64,000 nt of DNA from TOLSYN sp963849065 (lineage in GTDB: Bacteria > Acidobacteriota > Terriglobia > Terriglobales > Acidobacteriaceae). How positions within the stretch are numbered: the first letter of the stretch is position 1; every line of letters begins with the position of its first letter. The notes under the pieces were generated by a model. The model saw only the letters and a list, made by a program, of their open reading frames with translations, was not told the DNA's origin and searched no databases. Position numbers and translations under genes: made by a program. Positions 32,853 to 41,270 of the stretch are shown here, piece by piece. The stretch is from positions 186,001-250,000 of the forward strand of contig CAWKFM010000001.1 of assembly GCA_963849065.1 (NCBI GenBank). Reading direction: 5' to 3'.

Positions 32853-34705
32853 TGCGGTTGTCACTGGGTAAGCTGTTGGGGATATTCATTGGGTTCGCGC
32901 TGATCCCGCTCGCCGCAAATGCGCAGAATACAGTGCAGGGATCGACGCATGACTTGTCCCTCAGCGGCAGAGGGTCGAATAAGGCTACCAGCGAGAGTCA
33001 GGTATGTCTCTTCTGCCACGCTACGCACGTTCTCGGCTCACCTCAGCCTATGTGGAACCAAAAGTTCTCGATGGTATCATCCTACAACGCGTACACCAGC
33101 AGTACCTACCAGCAGACGAACAATCCGGTATCGACACGCAGCAAGCTCTGCTTGAGCTGCCACGACGGTACCGTCGCGGTTGGCCAGACCTATTTTAATC
33201 CCAACGGACAGTTAACTGTGCAGGGTACTCTGCCTGCGGCAGCTAATCTCGGCACGGATTTGAGCAGGAATCATCCCTTTGGGTTCACGATGCCCGCCAT
33301 CGATGACGGCGAAATCAAGTTATCGCTGACGGCCGCGCCGCCGGCGACTTCCGACTCCGCGGTAAAGCTTTTCGGCAATAAGATCGAGTGTGTGACCTGT
33401 CACGATCCGCACACGCCGAACCGAGATAGTGCGATGCCGTTTATGGTACGAAGCAATGTTGACAGCGCCCTATGCACAGCCTGCCACGACACGTCGCGCG
33501 GCGCGCTCGCCGGTTGGCCGCTCGGTCAACACGCGCTGGCGAAGAACAGCGTCGCCGCAGCCGCCAATTTGCCTTACTCCACCGTGGGCATGAATGCCTG
33601 CATGAGTTGCCACGCGGGTCATAATAATTCAGGAACGGGGACGCGGCTGCTGCGCGATGGCCCGGAGAATACGTGCGCTAATTGTCATGGCGGCAACCAG
33701 AATGTGAGTCCGGCGCCGCGCAACGTCATCGCCGAACTTCGCAGCACATATGCGCACCCGGTTGGAATTCCCGTTTCCCCGCCGCATGATCCCACCGAAC
33801 GGTTGCCGGTCAGCAGCTCCCGCCATTCCGAATGCGCCGACTGCCACAACGCGCATGCTGCCCAGGCGACGAGCATATCGAATCCGCCGAGCGTCCAACA
33901 GAGCCTAGCCGGAGTTTCCGGAATAAATGCCGCCGGGAGCATCGTGAACCCGGCTAACAATGAATATGAGATATGTTTCAAATGCCACGCCGACAGCACC
34001 AATAAGCCGCAATCGGCCGCATATGGGTTATATGGACGACAGCCTATACGCGCAACTCAGTCCACGGACCCGTTCAATATCCGCCTTGACCTTAACTCGT
34101 CGGTGACGCGGCACAACGTGGTTCAAGCGGCCAGGCCTGGGGTTTCCCTGAGCTTGCGCGCGAATATGCTCGACCTGAGTGGCAATCCAACGGGGCGCTC
34201 CCTTATGGGGAGTCAATATCTCTATTGCAGCGATTGCCACAACAACGACGCTACGCGGGCTTCGGGGGGGACTGCGCCAAACGGGCCGCACGGCTCGAAT
34301 TGGACGCACCTGCTGGAACGCCAATATCAGGAGAACGAGCTTCCGGCACTAGGACCGGGCACTGACTTCGCAAGCATCGCCTACACGCCTGGAATCAACG
34401 GCCCCTACGCCCTTTGCGATAAGTGCCATGATCTAGCTAACAAGCTCAATTTGATCGGCGGGGGCGTCGATACCGTATTTGGAAAGCACCAGACGCATGT
34501 CGTAAAGGATGGAGCATCGTGTTCAGTGTGTCATGCCGCGCACGGCGTACAAGGTGCAACGGTGACGAACAATCGCCATCTCGTGAACTTCGATACGCAG
34601 ATCGTAGCTCCCATCGGAAATAATCCGCAGCCGTATTTAGATACTTCTAAGAGGCAGTGCTTTCTGATATGTCACGGCGTGTCGCACAATGGCCTGAGCT
34701 ACTAG
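32852..34705 (+). CDS. Exported 12-haem c-type cytochrome with one CX3CH site
   Basis: 617 residues. A signal peptide ends near ANAQ (residue 25). Eleven CxxCH motifs (CLFCH, CLSCH, CVTCH, CTACH, CMSCH, CANCH, CADCH, CFKCH, CSDCH, CDKCH, CSVCH) are followed near the C-terminus by CFLICH, a CX3CH motif of the kind that also binds haem in some deltaproteobacterial cytochromes. The ATG overlaps the previous stop and has AGGAGG 8 bases upstream. The TTG one codon earlier is an alternative. Probably an outer-surface partner of the barrel and octahaem protein. Confidence 0.9.
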   Translation: MRLSLGKLLGIFIGFALIPLAANAQNTVQGSTHDLSLSGRGSNKATSESQVCLFCHATHVLGSPQPMWNQKFSMVSSYNAYTSSTYQQTNNPVSTRSKLCLSCHDGTVAVGQTYFNPNGQLTVQGTLPAAANLGTDLSRNHPFGFTMPAIDDGEIKLSLTAAPPATSDSAVKLFGNKIECVTCHDPHTPNRDSAMPFMVRSNVDSALCTACHDTSRGALAGWPLGQHALAKNSVAAAANLPYSTVGMNACMSCHAGHNNSGTGTRLLRDGPENTCANCHGGNQNVSPAPRNVIAELRSTYAHPVGIPVSPPHDPTERLPVSSSRHSECADCHNAHAAQATSISNPPSVQQSLAGVSGINAAGSIVNPANNEYEICFKCHADSTNKPQSAAYGLYGRQPIRATQSTDPFNIRLDLNSSVTRHNVVQAARPGVSLSLRANMLDLSGNPTGRSLMGSQYLYCSDCHNNDATRASGGTAPNGPHGSNWTHLLERQYQENELPALGPGTDFASIAYTPGINGPYALCDKCHDLANKLNLIGGGVDTVFGKHQTHVVKDGASCSVCHAAHGVQGATVTNNRHLVNFDTQIVAPIGNNPQPYLDTSKRQCFLICHGVSHNGLSY

Positions 34706-35275
34706 TCTAGTGAGCCGTCCCGGTGAAACCGTAAGTAGTTGAGTTGCGTGTAATGAGCATGGCACAGTATGGCGGCTTGCTCATTCACTCCGGCGACGAA
34801 CGCGAAACCGAGTGCAGCCTTTGCCTAGAGCGTGAGCTACGCCGCTAGACTTCGGCCTGACGGCCAGGCCGGGCAAGTACGAGTCCATGACAGATAAGCC
34901 AAGTTCGCATTTTTGGGTGACGTCATTATCAGTGTGTGATAACGATAATCGATGGGAAAAGATCCGTCTCTGGACACCCTGCTCGAGCTGGACGGGCAGG
35001 TGTTGGTCATAGACCCGGGGACCAAACACTGGGTCCGTTTCGCGCTCCACCGAGTGCAGTCGCCGTGGATAGCATAGCTCTTCGATACGTGAGTCTACAG
35101 CGAGAAGGTTGTGCCAATCCTTCATATAGCTGACATCGATTTGCCGCGCAAAAAAGTGGCCGGGGGCTGCCCGGCCGAATCAGGAGGTTTCTGCGACGCT
35201 CCGGCCGCTTGCAAACATTATCGGATGATATCCGGCCAATCTTTAGCTCTCGGTGACCCCAAGCAATCCGCTCAT
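34706..35275. other. Intergenic stretch after the cytochrome cluster
   Basis: 570 bases with no supported gene. Open frames here lack start signals and family signatures. No clear terminator hairpin with a T-run was seen directly after 34705. Confidence 0.45.
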
Positions 35276-36115
35276 CTATTTTCTCGCCGCGTCGGCAATC
35301 ATGCCTTTCAGTCTGAGGGCAAACTCTGGGCTGGCCAGCCGCTTTGAAATCGCGCCCTCGGTAATTATCTGGGAGCCACACTGGCCAGCGAGATCGAGAT
35401 GATGATATCGTCTGGGCGGGTTCTGCACACGATGATGATTCTCTCGCCTTTCCGGCACTACTGAACCTCGAACATAAGCAACCTTTGAGCGAGCCGGACG
35501 ATTCCCATCGCGGGAATCGGTTTCGTAAACGTAGAGCGCGGCTTTCTGATACTCGGAGAGGTACAAGTATGCCCTCGTCAATAAATGGGCGCTTGGTCAA
35601 TGTCTACGCCTGTTCCAGGGGATGGCGAATCGCGAGAGTTCTTGTGGCAAGCGGCTATGAAATTCAGCGAGGCTGCACCTGAGGTTCTCGGCGTTATCTC
35701 TTCCGCCGCCATAGAGGGAACTTCGTCCTCGCCGAGAACTGTTCCGACCTTGATCCAGCCGAGTGGCGCGAGGCCTTGTGAAAGGCCGAAATAGTGGTCG
35801 TAGACCGCAGCCACCTCGACATTGTTCTGCTGGATCACGGCCTGAACCGGAGGGTTCTCCGGCAGCGAGAATGCGATCACTGCTTTAGTTAGGAAGTGTG
35901 GCTAGACGTGCGCGCGTAATTCTTGTGCTGCCGAGACCGTAAAGATCGGTGCAGTAGGGTCCGTAAAAGGAGATAACGCCTATGTCGTTGATCGCGATCC
36001 GACCTTGGGGGTAATAGGTGCGGAAGAACTCTGCCATCTGAAACTGCTGCCGGTAAATATCGGCCTGAGATGGTCCTGTCGCCCCGATCAGCGGATCACC
36101 CGCCCGAAAAGCCAG
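35276..36115 (-). pseudogene. Decayed C-terminal part of a glycosyltransferase-like membrane protein
   Basis: Several frames in succession read as one protein. The first, near 36100-35890, gives ADIYRQQFQMAEFFRTYYP, then GRIAINDIGVISFYG and DLYGLGST. The second (35880-35578) gives IQQNNVEVAAVYDHYF and PLGWIKVGT. The third (35581-35276) gives LYLSEYQKAALYVYETDS. The pattern of an aspartate-containing NDIG-I-F motif followed by D-x-GL resembles the soluble end of PMT/GT39-like membrane glycosyltransferases. Frameshifts and the missing N-terminus show it is not functional. Family assignment is from memory of the motif and is tentative. Confidence 0.5.
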
Positions 36116-36221
36116 GTTTTAACCATTCTTTGAATATATAGGCGGTGACTGGGCAAAACGTCCCGGGGTATGCACATCCAAGCTTTTTGTCGTGGACCGG
36201 GCTAGCCGCCGGTTCCGGGGG

Positions 36222-37298
36222 ATGTCAGTTGTGGGTTTTCGAACGGTTGGCGCGGTTATTCTCATCCTGGCTCTTTCCGGAGTTTCGCTCTGCCAGGTTT
36301 CAGCACCTTCGTCTGCAGCCCCTGGGCCTGCGGCGCCGCAGAGCCAGCCGCCGCCGACTGCGGCCCATTCGGGGATGGGAAATATCATGGGCACAGTAAC
36401 GGCGCTGAACGGAAACATCATTCCCGGCGCCACGGTGGTGGTGGAACGCGCGAGTCCCGCAGTCCGCCGGACGGTGGTGGCGAACGACAAAGGGTACTTT
36501 GAAATCGATGGTCTGCCGCCGGGAGGTCCTTATCAGGTGAACGTCAGCGCCAAGGGGTTTGCCAACTGGAAGGCGCCGGCGATCACGCTCGATCCGGATC
36601 AGTTCTATATTGTGAAGGCCTGCGCGCTCAAGATCGCAGAGGTGAAGACCACGGTCAGCGTGGGCGTGAAGACTGCTCCCGTGGACCTCGCCACCCAGGA
36701 ATTCCAGATCGAGGAGAGGCAGCGCGTCTTCGGCATTATCCCCAACTACTATGTTGCCTACGACACGAACGCCCCGCCCCTGACGACTAAGATGAAGTTC
36801 CAGCTTGCACTGAAAGCCTCCATCGATCCGGTTACGATCGTGGGTGTCGGCATCATTGCCGGGATCGATCAGGCGGCAGACCGTCCCGAGTACGTTCAAG
36901 GTGCGAAGGGTTACGGGCAGCGCTTTGGCGCAGCCTATGCTGACGGGGCGAGCGATATCTTTATCGGCGGTGCCATCCTGCCGACTCTTCTGCATCAGGA
37001 CCCGCGCTACTTTTACCAGGGCACGGGCTCGGTGAGGTCGCGCATATTTCACGCCGTATCCAGCGCGTTCGTGTGCAGGGGCGACAACGGAAGGAAGCAG
37101 CCGAACTACTCGACCATCGGCGGCGACCTGGCCTCATCAGCTCTCGACATGGCCTATTATCCGGATTCGGACCGCAACGCGACGAAGGTGTTTACAAATT
37201 TCCTTTTCGATACGAGCGAGCGCGTGGCCGCCAACCTGGCACAGGAGTTCCTCCTCCGCAAGTTGACCAAAGTCGGGAAAGCCAAGAGGAAAGATTAG
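36222..37298 (+). CDS. Exported protein with carboxypeptidase-regulatory-like domain (paralogue C)
   Basis: 358 residues. A signal peptide (cut near SLCQ), a Pro/Ala linker, a carboxypeptidase-regulatory-like domain (GNIMGTVTALNGNIIPGATV) and the same C-terminal region as the protein at 15345 (RVFGIIPNYYVAYDTNAPPL, LLHQDPRYFYQGTGSV). The two genes are similar also at the DNA level and lie in the same orientation on either side of the cytochrome cluster. A GTG at 36192 is an alternative start; I prefer the ATG that begins the signal peptide. Function unknown. Confidence 0.78.
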   Translation: MSVVGFRTVGAVILILALSGVSLCQVSAPSSAAPGPAAPQSQPPPTAAHSGMGNIMGTVTALNGNIIPGATVVVERASPAVRRTVVANDKGYFEIDGLPPGGPYQVNVSAKGFANWKAPAITLDPDQFYIVKACALKIAEVKTTVSVGVKTAPVDLATQEFQIEERQRVFGIIPNYYVAYDTNAPPLTTKMKFQLALKASIDPVTIVGVGIIAGIDQAADRPEYVQGAKGYGQRFGAAYADGASDIFIGGAILPTLLHQDPRYFYQGTGSVRSRIFHAVSSAFVCRGDNGRKQPNYSTIGGDLASSALDMAYYPDSDRNATKVFTNFLFDTSERVAANLAQEFLLRKLTKVGKAKRKD

Positions 37299-37484
37299 CG
37301 GTCACGTCAATGGCTTGGGGCGTATCCGAAAGGCGTTTCCCTCAGCGGCTAAAGCCGCATGAAACGAGCTTTCTTGCGGCACGACGAAATGAGAAGCTCT
37401 CGTTGGAGAAGAACACAAGCAAAATCTCCGCCCTAGCCAGAAGAAGGCTAGGACGGGGCACCCTCGGGCATTTAACAGCCGCAA

Positions 37485-38453
37485 TCAGGGTTCCCAGACG
37501 AAGCCGTCGAAGGTGTGGATATGGCGGTAGCCGGAGCGGAGGTAGAGGGCGACGGCGCGCTGGTTCTCCTCGGTGACGGTGAGGGAGAGTTCGGTGAAGC
37601 GGCGGGCGGCGAGATTGTCATAGCAGCGGCGCAGCAGATGCTCGCCGATGCCGTGGCTGTGAAATTGGGGCAGGGTGCAGACCTGGGTGACGTGGCCCAC
37701 ATCGTGGCGGATGCGGGAGCAGAGCAGGACTCCGATGCGGGTTTGGGTGGGACGGTGGACGGCGACGAAAGAGGAGACCGGGTCGAAGGCTCCGCAGCCG
37801 GGAAAGCGGACGATGTTGTTGAGGAAGCGGAGCGAGCCGGGGACGGTGCGGTACTGGTCGTTGACGTCGCTGTCGATGTGTCCGGCGTAGGCGGCGGTGA
37901 TGATGGCGGCGGCTGGCTGGTAGTCGTCTTCGGTCCAGCTGTGAATTTCGATCTCCGGCGGCAGCGGACGGGTGGGCTGGGGCAGGGCATTGGCGATGGG
38001 CAGCGAGAGGAAGAGGCGGCGGTAGCGGCGGAAGCCTTCGCGCAGGAAAGGCGCGGCGAGGTGGCCGGTGGGATGGATGAGGAGCTGGGCTTCGATGCGG
38101 GTGAGTCCGGGAGAGCGCTGCAGGGTGCTGATGGCGTGGCGGAGCAGCTCGCACTCGATCTGATGGCGGCGGTCGGCGATGAAGTTGGCGGATTCGACGA
38201 AAAGGTCTCCGATGACGCCCTTGCTGCCTTCGTAGACGAAATAGCAGTAGCCGCGCAGACGTCCGCGCTCGATGGCGGCGAAGCCGGGAAGGATGCGGGT
38301 ATCGGCGTAACGCAGCACCATCTCGGCCGAGGCGCGGTAATCCCAATGAAGATTGCTGCGCCAGAGCGCGACCTCCTCATCGATGAGGGGGCGGAGATCG
38401 GGCGAGGCGAAATGACGGAGGTCGAGAATCTCCACGCGGAATTTGGCTCCCAT
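37485..38453 (-). CDS. GNAT-family N-acetyltransferase
   Basis: 322 residues with two GNAT-like halves. The C-terminal half (170-320) holds the acetyl-CoA-binding motif A (VTQVCTLPQFHSHGIGEHLL; pyrophosphate loop Q-x-H-x-x-G-I-G) and motif B (TELSLTVTEENQRAVALYLRSGY). The N-terminal half (1-160) looks like a degenerate repeat of the fold. The substrate is unknown. The start ATG is the first in the frame. It is convergent with paralogue C; the 185-base gap holds a GC-rich stretch but no gene. Confidence 0.85.
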   Translation of the reverse strand: MGAKFRVEILDLRHFASPDLRPLIDEEVALWRSNLHWDYRASAEMVLRYADTRILPGFAAIERGRLRGYCYFVYEGSKGVIGDLFVESANFIADRRHQIECELLRHAISTLQRSPGLTRIEAQLLIHPTGHLAAPFLREGFRRYRRLFLSLPIANALPQPTRPLPPEIEIHSWTEDDYQPAAAIITAAYAGHIDSDVNDQYRTVPGSLRFLNNIVRFPGCGAFDPVSSFVAVHRPTQTRIGVLLCSRIRHDVGHVTQVCTLPQFHSHGIGEHLLRRCYDNLAARRFTELSLTVTEENQRAVALYLRSGYRHIHTFDGFVWEP

Positions 38454-38537
38454 GGGCGGGATCGCCGCCCGGCCTAGTGTAACGGAAGTGGGAGGCCGAG
38501 CCGAGTGCTATGGCAGGCTATGGGGTGACGAGGCAGG

Positions 38538-40460
38538 TTACCGGAGGGACTCGGCGGCGGAGACCTGGAAGATCTGGATGTGCTGGGGCGGGTAGGAGGC
38601 GAGGAGCCGGAGGGTGCGTCCGGCGAGCAGGAGGCGAAGCGCGGGGAGCGGGGCGTTACCCGTGACGTCACGCGTGACGTCACGCGTAACAAGCAGATGG
38701 GCCGCGGCGGGGATGGCTGGGGGAAGTTCGAAGACGGCGGGCGAGACCTCGAGTCCCTCGTAGGGATCGACGCGGCGGTTGAGATAAAAGGCGAGGCCGA
38801 AGGCGGTGTTGCGGCTGAGGGCGAAGGTGGCGACCGGAGACGCCTCGGGCTGGCCGGTCGGTTGGGGACCGATCTGTTGGGCGTTGAATTGTTGAATCAG
38901 CGCGGCGATGGGACGGGCGGACTGGGTAGCGTCCAAGGCAGGGGCGAAGCCGCGCAGGAGGAAGCCGACGGCGAGGACGATTGGCAAGAGGGTGACGAAG
39001 TGCAGGAAGCGCCATCCGGAGGTGAGCAAAGGCAGGGCAGTGAGCAGAAAGATGGCGGTTCCGGCGAAGGCGGCGAGCATGAGTCCGGCGGGCGAGAGCG
39101 GCAGCTTGAAGATGAGGTGCGGGGCGACGCATCCGGCGGCGGCGAGAGCGGAGAGCAGGATGGCGTGGGCGGCTATGGAGGTCCAGCGCGGCCGCTCCTC
39201 GCGGGCGGCACGGCGATGCACAGCGACGGCGGTGAGGATGAGCAGCGCAGGGATGGAGGGCAGGATGTATCCGGGGAGTTTGGAGCGGGAGATGGAGAAG
39301 AAGGCGATGGGGATGAGAGCCCAGAGGAAGAGGAAGATCTCAAAGGTGAAGGAGGGGGATTCCACTATGGAGGTCCCACATCTGCCAAAGGAGGGCAGAT
39401 ATGGGGCACCTCCCCCTGCAGCGGGGTCCCCACATTTGCCAGAAGAAGGCAAATATGGGCCACCCAGGGCTCGAACGGCGTCGGCGAGGCCGTGGAAGAG
39501 CCAGACGGTCCATGGAAGGGTGGCGACCAGAGCGACGGGGAGGTAATACCAGAAGGGCTGGTGGTGACGGTAGAGATTGGAGCCGAAGCGAGCCAGGTTG
39601 TGCTCGAGGAAGAAAACGCGGAAGAATTCCGGGGTGCGGAGCTGGACGAGCACATACCAGGGGGCGGCGACGGCGAAGAAGACGGCGAGGCCCAGCGGGT
39701 GGAGGGTTCGGACGATGGCGCGCGGGTTGCGCTGGGTGAGGCAGAAGGCGATGAGGACAAAGGCGGCCAGAGCGGGGGCTACCGGTCCCTTGGCGAGCGT
39801 GGCCAGGGCGTTGAGGGCGTAAAAGGCGAGGAGGCAGAGGGTCGGTGGCGGTCCAGTTCCCGAAGACGGGGAGCTGCGGGCTGGTTGCTCTCCCACATCT
39901 GCCAAAGGAGGCTTCGCAGCCGGGTACGCGGCAATGGGCGCCGCTCCGGCTGCGGGCGCTCGGCAGATATGGGGCACCACGGATTGTTCCGATTGGTACC
40001 AGAGGAACCAGGCGAGGAGGGACAGGCACCAGGGCGCAGCGAGGAGCATGTCTGTGGCGGCGGCGCGTGCGAAGCCGAGGATGAGGACCGAGGAGGCGAC
40101 CATGAGGGCGGCGTCAAGGCGGGCGGTGTAGCGGATGCGGCGGACGGCGAGAAAGGTTCCGAAGACCAGGAGGGTGGCGGCGACGGCCGAAGGGACGCGG
40201 GCAGCCCAGTCGGAGACGCCGAAGACGGAGTAGGAGATCATTTCTCCCCAGTAGAGGAGGATGGGTTTTTCCAGCCAGGTGTGGTGATAGAGGACAGGGG
40301 TAACCCAGTCGTGGCGGGCGAGCATCTCACGAGCTACCTGGGCGTAGCGGGGCTCGTCGGGGCCGACCAGGCCGATGCCGGAGAGACGGAAGAAGAAGAA
40401 AAAGCCGCAGAGACCGGTGAGCAGCAGGAGCTCACGCAGGCGGGTTTGGCGGCTCGACAT
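38538..40460 (-). CDS. GT39/ArnT-like membrane glycosyltransferase with repeat-derived inserts
   Basis: 640 residues. The N-terminal catalytic region has the polyprenyl-phosphate glycosyltransferase signature (GPDEPRYAQVAREML, first loop Asp-Glu) and at least ten transmembrane helices follow, then a soluble C-terminal domain. Such enzymes transfer sugars from polyprenyl phosphate to lipid A or protein on the outer face of the inner membrane. Two loops (about residues 161-190 and 334-365) are encoded by palindromic repeats otherwise found between genes (VPHICR...LADVG; PYLPSSGKCG and PYLPSFGRCG). Near the C-terminus a CGTGACGTCACG tandem encodes VTRDVTRDVT. The ATG shown replaces a 38-codon extension without coding character. 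Confidence 0.85.
   Translation of the reverse strand: MSSRQTRLRELLLLTGLCGFFFFFRLSGIGLVGPDEPRYAQVAREMLARHDWVTPVLYHHTWLEKPILLYWGEMISYSVFGVSDWAARVPSAVAATLLVFGTFLAVRRIRYTARLDAALMVASSVLILGFARAAATDMLLAAPWCLSLLAWFLWYQSEQSVVPHICRAPAAGAAPIAAYPAAKPPLADVGEQPARSSPSSGTGPPPTLCLLAFYALNALATLAKGPVAPALAAFVLIAFCLTQRNPRAIVRTLHPLGLAVFFAVAAPWYVLVQLRTPEFFRVFFLEHNLARFGSNLYRHHQPFWYYLPVALVATLPWTVWLFHGLADAVRALGGPYLPSSGKCGDPAAGGGAPYLPSFGRCGTSIVESPSFTFEIFLFLWALIPIAFFSISRSKLPGYILPSIPALLILTAVAVHRRAAREERPRWTSIAAHAILLSALAAAGCVAPHLIFKLPLSPAGLMLAAFAGTAIFLLTALPLLTSGWRFLHFVTLLPIVLAVGFLLRGFAPALDATQSARPIAALIQQFNAQQIGPQPTGQPEASPVATFALSRNTAFGLAFYLNRRVDPYEGLEVSPAVFELPPAIPAAAHLLVTRDVTRDVTGNAPLPALRLLLAGRTLRLLASYPPQHIQIFQVSAAESLR
38659..38692. 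repeat. Tandem CGTGACGTCACG palindromes within the glycosyltransferase gene
   Basis: The 12-base palindrome CGTGACGTCACG occurs twice in succession and partly a third time. It remains in frame and encodes alternating VTRD units, so it does not break the gene. Confidence 0.7.
39375..39459. repeat. Two palindromic repeats inserted in frame in the glycosyltransferase
   Basis: CCCACATCTGCC...GGCAGATATGGGG (39375-39405) and CCCACATTTGCC...GGCAAATATGGG (39428-39459) are members of the palindromic family seen between genes at 43021, 55420 and elsewhere. Both are followed by GG(G)CACC or GGCCACC. They stay in frame and add about 30 residues to a loop. Confidence 0.8.
39891..39978. repeat. Third palindromic repeat inserted in the glycosyltransferase
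   Basis: CCCACATCTGCC (39892) and GGCAGATATGGGGCACC (39962) are the two arms of the same family, here separated by about 58 GC-rich bases. The reading frame is preserved through the whole insert. Confidence 0.75.
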
Positions 40461-40685
40461 GGAGAGCAGTGTATCGCCTGCGGGACGGATTCGCCAAAGC
40501 CGGAGGAGCTTCGGAAAACCGCTGCGGAAGGAATGAGAGCAACAACAGCAGTAACTCTGAACAACTCTGGACAATGTTGGTGCATCCTAATTCGAGTGTA
40601 GTCTCGTAGTGCGCATATCCGCGGGGGTTGGGGCGTATCCCGGCGGCGCGGGCGGCAAGTGAAGAAAACAGGAGAGATACGAGTG

Positions 40686-41270
40686 ATGAGCCATAGCGCA
40701 GGGTCAGCCGAAGTGAGTGTCGAATCCGGTGGTGGCGGGCAGCGGGCCGGCAGGCGTCTTCCCGGCCGCCGGCAAAAAGGGTCATCGCTGATTGAATTTG
40801 CCCTGGTGATGACGTTTATGCTGGTGCCGACGACGGTTGGGTTGGCGGAGTTTGCGACCTACCTGGCCAATTATATGGCGCTGACCGATGCAGTAGCGAC
40901 CGGCGCGCGGGCGCTGGCGATCGCCCGGGGAACCCAGGATCCGTGCAATGTGGTCGCGACCGTGGTGATCCCAGCTTACCAAGCGGCCGCGATCGAGGGC
41001 ACGTTTACAAGTTCAGGCATGAACTTCACGATCACGGTGACCCCGCCGGGTGGTTCGGCGAGTTCGCAGAACTGGGCGGGAGCTACCTCCTCGACCACCC
41101 CGGCGGGCTGCTACAGCAGTAGTACGACTCCTTTGACGGGGTTCCCGGCCTCTCTTATCCAGCACGCCATCGTCACGGTGAAGGCCACGTATACTCCTAC
41201 GCTTATCTTTAATGCCTTTCCTAGCCTTGCTATGCCTATAGAGGCACAGACGACGGAGATTGAGCAATGA
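40686..41270 (+). CDS. TadE-like pilus-assembly (pseudopilin) protein
   Basis: 194 residues. A short basic leader is followed by GSSLIEFALVMTFMLVPTTV near residue 32, the TadE-type hydrophobic helix with the conserved Glu (the E of LIEFALV), and a periplasmic domain with two cysteines. TadE/F pseudopilins are processed and help Tad (Flp) pilus assembly. AGGAGA about 11 bases upstream supports the ATG (GTG at 40683 is possible). The stop overlaps the next ATG (ATGA). No tadA/B/C or flp gene is in the window. Confidence 0.8.
   Translation: MSHSAGSAEVSVESGGGGQRAGRRLPGRRQKGSSLIEFALVMTFMLVPTTVGLAEFATYLANYMALTDAVATGARALAIARGTQDPCNVVATVVIPAYQAAAIEGTFTSSGMNFTITVTPPGGSASSQNWAGATSSTTPAGCYSSSTTPLTGFPASLIQHAIVTVKATYTPTLIFNAFPSLAMPIEAQTTEIEQ

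Noticed and set aside
35007..35600. 197-codon open frame on the minus strand
   Set aside because: Arg/Ser/Cys-rich and overlapping the frame that carries glycosyltransferase-like motifs; judged an out-of-frame shadow of the pseudogene.
37515..38477. Open frame opposite the GNAT gene
   Set aside because: Low-complexity Gly/Ala/Val/Asp composition and no family signature; the GNAT reading is convincing.
38580..40601. Long Gly/Glu-rich open frame opposite the glycosyltransferase gene
   Set aside because: The composition is typical of antisense frames in GC-rich DNA; the minus-strand gene has clear membrane helices and catalytic motif.
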